A stretch of DNA of 18,202 nt from Candidatus Omnitrophota bacterium (lineage in GTDB: Bacteria; Omnitrophota; Gorgyraeia; Gygaellales; Profunditerraquicolaceae): the NCBI GenBank assembly GCA_028719265.1, contig JAQUKF010000010.1:1-18202 (forward strand), given 5' to 3'. Both the position numbers and the translations under genes were made by a program. This document shows, one piece after another, positions 13,149 through 18,202 of this stretch. Every line of letters starts with the position of its first letter. The stretch's first letter is position 1. The notes beneath the pieces were generated by a model that was not told where the DNA came from, did no database searches, and was given only the letters and a program-made list of their open reading frames with translations.

Positions 13149-16100
13149 CTACAGCACTAAGGAAAGACGGTCCTCCCCGAGCAGTTCGTCAAGCTCCTGT
13201 ATTAATTTATCCGAAGGCAAAACGTAGAGATTCTCTCCTACTACCATTTGCACCCTGGATTTTACCTGGGCCTGTTTTCCGGGAAGACCGGTATCCAGTT
13301 TTAGGTATATGGGGACAGTGCCTTTATGTTCCGAAAGCAGCGATTTTAGGGATTCAAATATGTTCTCTTTTATCCCTGAAAGGTTTATGCTCATGGCCGT
13401 GATCAATCTGTAGATTTCTTCAAACGGAAAAAGGTCCTCCACAATTATTTTCGGGGTATCTTCTGTAAGGTTCAATGTGCCGCGGATATGCGCGATCGTG
13501 TTAGGCAGGATATATCTGCTTACCCTGGAGAAGGCGCGCGGGAAGACCAGGGCTTCGACTGCCCCGTCGAGGTCTTCCAGTTTCAATATGGCCATCTTTT
13601 CCTGCTTGGCGCGCGTAACGGTCTGTTTGATCTTTGAGATTAACCCGACGATCTTTATGGTGTCCTGGTCCTTGTGTTCGTGCAGGTTGGCAGTGGAGCA
13701 TGAGACAAAGCGCTTGAGCTGTTTTGCGTAGCGGGCCAAGGGGTGGCCGCTGACGTAAAAACCGAGCATATCTTTTTCAAATGATAACAGCTGCGGCTCC
13801 GGCCATTCTTTGCAATCGGCTAAAACCTCGGAAGTTTTTCCGAACCCGTTGGATGAGATCGTATTATCGAAGAAGGAAAGTTGCCCGCTGGATTTTTCCT
13901 TTTGCAGCTTCTGCGACCTTTCCAATATGGTATCCAGGCTTGCGAACATCCTTGCCCTTAAAGTCCCCAGGCAGTCCATCGCTCCGCATTTGATCAGGCT
14001 TTCCAATACTTTTCGGTTTGCCAGTCTTAAGTCTATCCTGCCGCAGAGGTCTTCGAGGGATTTAAATTTTCCTTCTTCCCTGGCTTTTACGATGGATTCG
14101 CTGGCCCCCCTGCCCACATTTTTTATCGCCAGAAGCCCGAAGCGTATGCTTGACTCGCTCTCTACCTTAAAAAGCACGTCGCTTTCGTTTATATCCGGCG
14201 GCATGACCTTTAAGCCCATCTGCTGGGCCTCATTCACGTAGGTGACGATCTTGTCTGTATTGTCTCGTTCGGAGGTAAGCAAGGCAGTCATGAATTCCAC
14301 GGGGTAGTTAGCCTTTAGGTATGCCGTACGGTAGGAAATCAGGGCATAGGCGGTAGAATGCGATTTGTTGAAGCCGTACCCGGAAAAATACTCTATCAGG
14401 TCAAATATCTTGGTTGCGGTGGATTCTTTTATCCCGTTTTTCAGGCATCCGCGGGTAAAGTTATTCCTCTGTTTTTCCATAACCTCCGGGATCTTCTTTC
14501 CCATGGCTTTGCGCAGGATATCCGCCTGGGCGAGCGAGAAACTGGCTAAGGCGGAAGCAATCTGCATTATCTGTTCCTGATAGACCATTATCCCGTAAGT
14601 TTCCTTAAGTATGGGTTCCAGTTTGGGATGTTCGTATTTTATGGGAGTCAATCCGTGTTTGCGTTTCATGAAGTCGTCAAGCATGCCCGATCCGATCGGC
14701 CCGGGGCGGTAAAGGGCTAAAAGCGCGATAAGGTCTTCGAAACGCTCGGGCACAAGTTTTTTAAGCAGGTCGCGCATCCCTGAACTTTCAACCTGGAATA
14801 CGCCGATCGTATGGCTGGAGGCAAGGAGTTTGTAGGTCTTGGGGTCGTCAAAGGTGATCTTCTTGATATTGATATCTACCCCTCTGGTTTTCTTGATAAG
14901 TTTCAGCGTCTCTTCGATGACCGTAAGAGTTTTTAATCCGAGAAAATCCACTTTAAGCAGACCTATTTTTTCAAGGATCTCCATGCTGTAGCCGGTAGTG
15001 ACCTGATCGTCGCCGGTCTTAAACAAGGGCATGTAGTTGTTCAGGGGTTTGTCCGCGATAATTACCCCTGCCGCATGCACCGATGCGTGCCGGTTCAATC
15101 CTTCGAGGGAAAGGGCGGTATTGATCAGTCTTGTGATCTGCGGGTCGTTTTTGTACAGATTGCCCAGTTCCGGCTCGCTTTCCATGGCTTTTTTAAGGGT
15201 CATATCGAGTTCGGCCGGGATCATTTTCGCTATCTTGTCCACATCCGCATAAGGTATGGACATTACTCTGCCCACATCCCGGATTACCCCGCGCGCCTGC
15301 ATTGTCCCGAAAGTAATGATCTGCGCTACGTTCTCTCTTCCATATTTATTGGTCACGTAATCTATGACTTCCTGCCTGCGCTCATAACAGAAATCTATAT
15401 CAATGTCCGGCAGCCCCAGGCGTTCGGGATTCAGGAATCTTTCGAAGAGCAGGCCGTATTTGAGCGGATCAAGATCGGTGATACCCAGGAGATAGCTGAC
15501 CAGGCTTCCTGCCGCCGATCCCCTGCCCGGCCCGACAGGGATACCCTGGGATTTGGCGTAGGCGATAAAATCCCAGACAATCAGGAAGTAACTGATAAAG
15601 CCCATGTGTTTGATAATTTTCAATTCATGTTCAAGGCGGGGCCTTGCGTCGGGGTTATTCTTTAGGCCGGTTTTCTCCAGCCCATTTTCGCAAAGCTCAA
15701 GCAGGAAGGATTCCTTGTTTTTGCCTTCCGGAGGGGTGTATTTTGGAAGATGCATCTGAGCAAAATCAAGCTCCAGGTTGCATCGTTCGGCTATACCTAT
15801 TGTATTCTTTATTGCCTGCGGGCAATCCTTGAATACTTCTTTCATCTCCTCGGGGGAGCGGAAATAGAATTCATTCGTTTGCAACTTCATGTGCCTGGGG
15901 TCATCCAGGGTTGACTGGGTTTGGATGCAGAGCAGGGCTTCGTGGGCCTCGGCCTTGTCTTTGGAGGGATAGTGCACGTCGTTTGTAGCGACTACCGGGA
16001 TGTCCAGCTGCGCGGATATTTTTAACAGCGCGTCATTTACTACTTTTTGTTCCGGGATGGAGTTGGCCTGCATCTCCAGGTAGAAGTTCTCTTTGCCGAA

Positions 16101-16604
16101 TATTTCCTGGTAGGCCTCGGCAGCTTTCAGCGCATCATTGAAACGTTTTTGTTGGACCAGCCAGGGTATTTCGCCTTTCAGGCATGCGGAGAGGCCGATT
16201 AAGCCTTGGCTGTGCCGGGAAAGGATCTCCTTGTCTATGCGCGGCCGGTAATAGAATCCTTCCAGGTAACCGATGGAGACCAGCTTTATCAGGTTCTGGT
16301 ACCCTGTTTCGTCGCGTACCAGCAGGATCAGATGGTTTGCCGTCTCTTCTATGCCGCTGCCGCTTTTATCCAACCTGCTTTTTGGGGCAACATAAACCTC
16401 GCAGCCGATTATGGGTTTTATCCCGGCCTTGCGGGCCTCCAGGTAGAATTCGATCGCCCCGAACATATTACCGTGATCGGTTATGGCCAGAGAATCCATT
16501 TTATGGTTTTTTGCTATCGCCAGTATTTCCGGTATGCGGCAGGCTCCGTCAAGAAGGCTGTACTGCGTATGCAGGTGTAGATGGACAAAATCAGAATGAG
16601 ACAT
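13149..16604 (-). CDS. dnaE: DNA polymerase III subunit alpha (DnaE)
   Basis: Catalytic subunit of the replicative polymerase. Layout of the 1151 residues: PHP domain (about 5-275) with HLHLHTQYSLLDG, ITDHGNM, GCEVY, NHLILL, SAC and NDVHY; palm with PDIDIDF (Asp401, Asp403) and KVDFLGLKTL (third catalytic Asp552); fingers with RHASVHAAG, LYRPGPIGSG and SGYGFNKSHSTAYA; tandem helix-hairpin-helix region (about 800-880); a beta-clamp-binding motif QLSFF at 907-911; and an OB-fold from about 990 with VGLISKIKQTVTRAKQEKMA. The length and catalytic positions match the E. coli DnaE numbering. All nine positions expected of a metal-loaded PHP exonuclease are present. It starts 20 bases after guaA with no Shine-Dalgarno sequence; the start is nevertheless supported by the conserved N-terminus. 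Confidence 0.97.
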   Translation of the reverse strand: MSHSDFVHLHLHTQYSLLDGACRIPEILAIAKNHKMDSLAITDHGNMFGAIEFYLEARKAGIKPIIGCEVYVAPKSRLDKSGSGIEETANHLILLVRDETGYQNLIKLVSIGYLEGFYYRPRIDKEILSRHSQGLIGLSACLKGEIPWLVQQKRFNDALKAAEAYQEIFGKENFYLEMQANSIPEQKVVNDALLKISAQLDIPVVATNDVHYPSKDKAEAHEALLCIQTQSTLDDPRHMKLQTNEFYFRSPEEMKEVFKDCPQAIKNTIGIAERCNLELDFAQMHLPKYTPPEGKNKESFLLELCENGLEKTGLKNNPDARPRLEHELKIIKHMGFISYFLIVWDFIAYAKSQGIPVGPGRGSAAGSLVSYLLGITDLDPLKYGLLFERFLNPERLGLPDIDIDFCYERRQEVIDYVTNKYGRENVAQIITFGTMQARGVIRDVGRVMSIPYADVDKIAKMIPAELDMTLKKAMESEPELGNLYKNDPQITRLINTALSLEGLNRHASVHAAGVIIADKPLNNYMPLFKTGDDQVTTGYSMEILEKIGLLKVDFLGLKTLTVIEETLKLIKKTRGVDINIKKITFDDPKTYKLLASSHTIGVFQVESSGMRDLLKKLVPERFEDLIALLALYRPGPIGSGMLDDFMKRKHGLTPIKYEHPKLEPILKETYGIMVYQEQIMQIASALASFSLAQADILRKAMGKKIPEVMEKQRNNFTRGCLKNGIKESTATKIFDLIEYFSGYGFNKSHSTAYALISYRTAYLKANYPVEFMTALLTSERDNTDKIVTYVNEAQQMGLKVMPPDINESDVLFKVESESSIRFGLLAIKNVGRGASESIVKAREEGKFKSLEDLCGRIDLRLANRKVLESLIKCGAMDCLGTLRARMFASLDTILERSQKLQKEKSSGQLSFFDNTISSNGFGKTSEVLADCKEWPEPQLLSFEKDMLGFYVSGHPLARYAKQLKRFVSCSTANLHEHKDQDTIKIVGLISKIKQTVTRAKQEKMAILKLEDLDGAVEALVFPRAFSRVSRYILPNTIAHIRGTLNLTEDTPKIIVEDLFPFEEIYRLITAMSINLSGIKENIFESLKSLLSEHKGTVPIYLKLDTGLPGKQAQVKSRVQMVVGENLYVLPSDKLIQELDELLGEDRLSLVL

Positions 16605-16624
16605 TGGGGTTAAAGAGGGTTAAT

Positions 16625-18166
16625 TTATTCCCACTCAATTGTTGCCGGAGGCTTGGAGCTTATATCGTAAACTACGCGGTTGATACCCCGTACTTCATTG
16701 ATGATACGGTTAGATATCCTTTCCATGACCTCATACGGAAGCTTTACCCAGTCGGCGGTCATGCCGTCAAAGCTGGATACGCAGCGGATAGCGGCGACAT
16801 TTTCGTATGTCCGTTCATCGCCCATTATCCCTACGCTCTTTATGGGCAGCAGGATGGCGAATGACTGCCATATCTGGCTGTAAAGCCCCGCTCTGGATAT
16901 CTCTTCGATCACCCGTTTATCCGCCTCTCTTAATAGGTCCAGGCGTTCCGGAGTTATTTCTCCGACGATCCTTACCGCCAGGCCCGGGCCCGGGAAAGGC
17001 TGGCGTTGTATGATATTCTCAGGGAGGCCAAGCTGTCTTCCGATCTCCCTGGCTTCATCTTTGAATAATTCCCTTAAGGGCTCGATAAGCTTAAGGTGCA
17101 TGTGTGCAGGCAGGCCTCCTACGTTATGGTGGCTTTTTATTTTCCTGCTTGGTCCGCCGGAAGGAGAGACTGATTCAATGACATCAGGGTAAAGCGTGCC
17201 CTGTCCCAGGAACTTGGCCCCTTTGGTTTTCTTGGCCTCTTCCTCAAAAACTTTTACAAACTCATCTCCTATTATCTTGCGTTTGCTTTCCGGATCGGTC
17301 ACGCCTTTCAGGCGCTCCAGGAATCTTTTACTCCTGTCTACATAGCTAAGGTTAAGATGGTACATATCCTTAAAAACGCTCTTGACCTGCTCCGCTTCTC
17401 CCTTCCTGAGCAGTCCGTTATCGATGAAAATACAGCGTAAATTCCTGCCGATCGCTTTATGGATCAATAAGGCGGCTACGGAAGAATCTACTCCTCCGCT
17501 TAAACCCAGCACTACCTTATCCCTGCCGATGGTCTTTTTGATGGTCTCTATGGATTCTTTGATAAACGACTGCATAGTCCATCTGCTGAAGGAGCCGCAG
17601 ATCTTGAAGAGGAAATTACACAGGATCTGGTTTCCCTTTTCTGTATGCGTTACTTCCGGATGGAATTGAACGGCATATATCTTTCTTTTCTGATTGGATA
17701 TGGCTGCAATCGGCGTATTGGCGGTGTGCGCGCTGATATGAAAACCGGCTGGCAGCTTGGTTACATAATCCCCATGGCTGGCCCAGCAGGTAAAATTACC
17801 CGGCATGTGGCTGAAGAGGTCGCGGTTATCGTCAAGAAATAGCTCTGTTTTACCGAATTCTCTCTCCCGGGTGTGTTTTACCTTTCCTCCCTGCATTTCG
17901 CAGATTACCTGCATGCCGTAACAGATACCCAATATAGGTATTCCCAGTTTAAATATCCCTTTATCCGGATAAGGGGATTTTTTGTCAGTGACCGAAGCCG
18001 GGCCTCCGGAAAATATCAGTCCTTTCGGGTTGGCGGCGGCAATCTCTTTTGCCGGGGTATTGTAGGGGATTATTTTTGAAAAAACCTTGTTTTCCCTTAC
18101 CCTGCGCGCGATCAGTTGCGTATATTGCGAACCAAAATCCAGGATCAGTACCGTTTGCCTTGACAT
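16625..18166 (-). CDS. guaA: GMP synthase (glutamine-hydrolysing)
   Basis: GuaA converts XMP to GMP with ATP and glutamine. The 513 residues hold a class I glutamine amidotransferase domain (about 5-190) with the triad Cys82 (GICYGMQ), His169 and Glu171 (FHPEV), then an ATP-pyrophosphatase domain with the P-loop SGGVDSS at 223-229, and the C-terminal dimerisation domain with QPFPGPGLAVR, SVGIMGDERTYE and the terminal PPATIEWE. All family residues appear intact. A GGAGA site (18171-18175) supports the ATG at 18166. The 36 bases upstream to the window edge stay open in the guaA frame and are too short to identify the preceding gene. dnaE follows after 20 bases, probably in the same transcript. 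Confidence 0.97.
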   Translation of the reverse strand: MSRQTVLILDFGSQYTQLIARRVRENKVFSKIIPYNTPAKEIAAANPKGLIFSGGPASVTDKKSPYPDKGIFKLGIPILGICYGMQVICEMQGGKVKHTREREFGKTELFLDDNRDLFSHMPGNFTCWASHGDYVTKLPAGFHISAHTANTPIAAISNQKRKIYAVQFHPEVTHTEKGNQILCNFLFKICGSFSRWTMQSFIKESIETIKKTIGRDKVVLGLSGGVDSSVAALLIHKAIGRNLRCIFIDNGLLRKGEAEQVKSVFKDMYHLNLSYVDRSKRFLERLKGVTDPESKRKIIGDEFVKVFEEEAKKTKGAKFLGQGTLYPDVIESVSPSGGPSRKIKSHHNVGGLPAHMHLKLIEPLRELFKDEAREIGRQLGLPENIIQRQPFPGPGLAVRIVGEITPERLDLLREADKRVIEEISRAGLYSQIWQSFAILLPIKSVGIMGDERTYENVAAIRCVSSFDGMTADWVKLPYEVMERISNRIINEVRGINRVVYDISSKPPATIEWE

Positions 18167-18170
18167 TTTG

Positions 18171-18175
18171 TCTCC
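18171..18175 (-). promoter_or_regulatory. Shine-Dalgarno site of guaA
   Basis: GGAGA on the minus strand, four bases before the guaA ATG. The spacing is short but workable, and no other start fits the conserved LILDFGSQYTQ opening better. Confidence 0.65.
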
Positions 18176-18202
18176 GTGGGCTGCCAGTTTTGCTTTTATT
18201 TT

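Noticed and set aside
16184..16864. A 226-codon plus-strand open frame across the dnaE-guaA junction
   Set aside because: It is antisense to the N-terminus of DnaE and the C-terminus of GuaA, and its Cys/Arg/Gly-rich composition is that of a shadow frame.
1..18202. Defence system, prophage, insertion sequence or CRISPR array
   Set aside because: No transposase, integrase, nuclease, Cas or toxin-antitoxin features and no regularly spaced long repeats were seen; the only tandem repeat is the 7-bp array near 12616.

Overview
This 18.2 kb window is a dense, one-directional run of bacterial housekeeping genes, all read on the minus strand, so transcription goes from high to low coordinates. The proteins are clearly bacterial. 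The compact AspRS, the HU/IHF-type protein and the gene order suggest an uncultured lineage of the PVC superphylum, possibly Candidatus Omnitrophota, but that assignment is an impression from protein style and needs a phylogeny. I see no phage, transposon, CRISPR array, tRNA or rRNA gene, and no sign of recent transfer.

Layout in order of transcription. (1) guaA (GMP synthase), then 20 bases later dnaE (replicative DNA polymerase alpha subunit), ending in a hairpin near 13097-13122. (2) A near-consensus sigma70-type promoter (13026-13054) drives an HU/IHF-family DNA-binding protein. A 7-bp-period repeat separates this gene from hisS. (3) A long, tightly packed block follows: hisS, aspS, a LysM lipoprotein, phoH, a short PgpH-like HD membrane protein, ybeY, recO, panE, apbE, mgtE, panB and an unrecognised membrane-anchored protein. 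Most junctions overlap or are nearly abutting. (4) After a 289-base gap with a strong inverted repeat, glyS (glycyl-tRNA synthetase) begins and runs off the left edge.

Functionally the block joins aminoacylation (His, Asp, Gly), 16S rRNA maturation (YbeY, PhoH), recombinational repair (RecO), a probable cyclic-dinucleotide phosphodiesterase, two pantothenate enzymes (PanB, PanE), magnesium transport (MgtE) and Mg-dependent flavinylation (ApbE). The core order phoH - HD protein - ybeY - recO - glyS follows the arrangement known from Bacillus subtilis, with dgkA, cdd and era absent and the pantothenate/Mg/flavin genes inserted before glyS.

I did not find a new defence or mobile system. The points most worth checking are a bacterial-type AspRS with no GAD insertion domain, a PgpH-like protein without its extracellular domain, a DnaE whose PHP proofreading site looks intact, a YbeY with Asp in place of its third metal-binding His, a heptad repeat upstream of hisS, and two hairpins without U-tracts at similar distances after transcription-unit ends.
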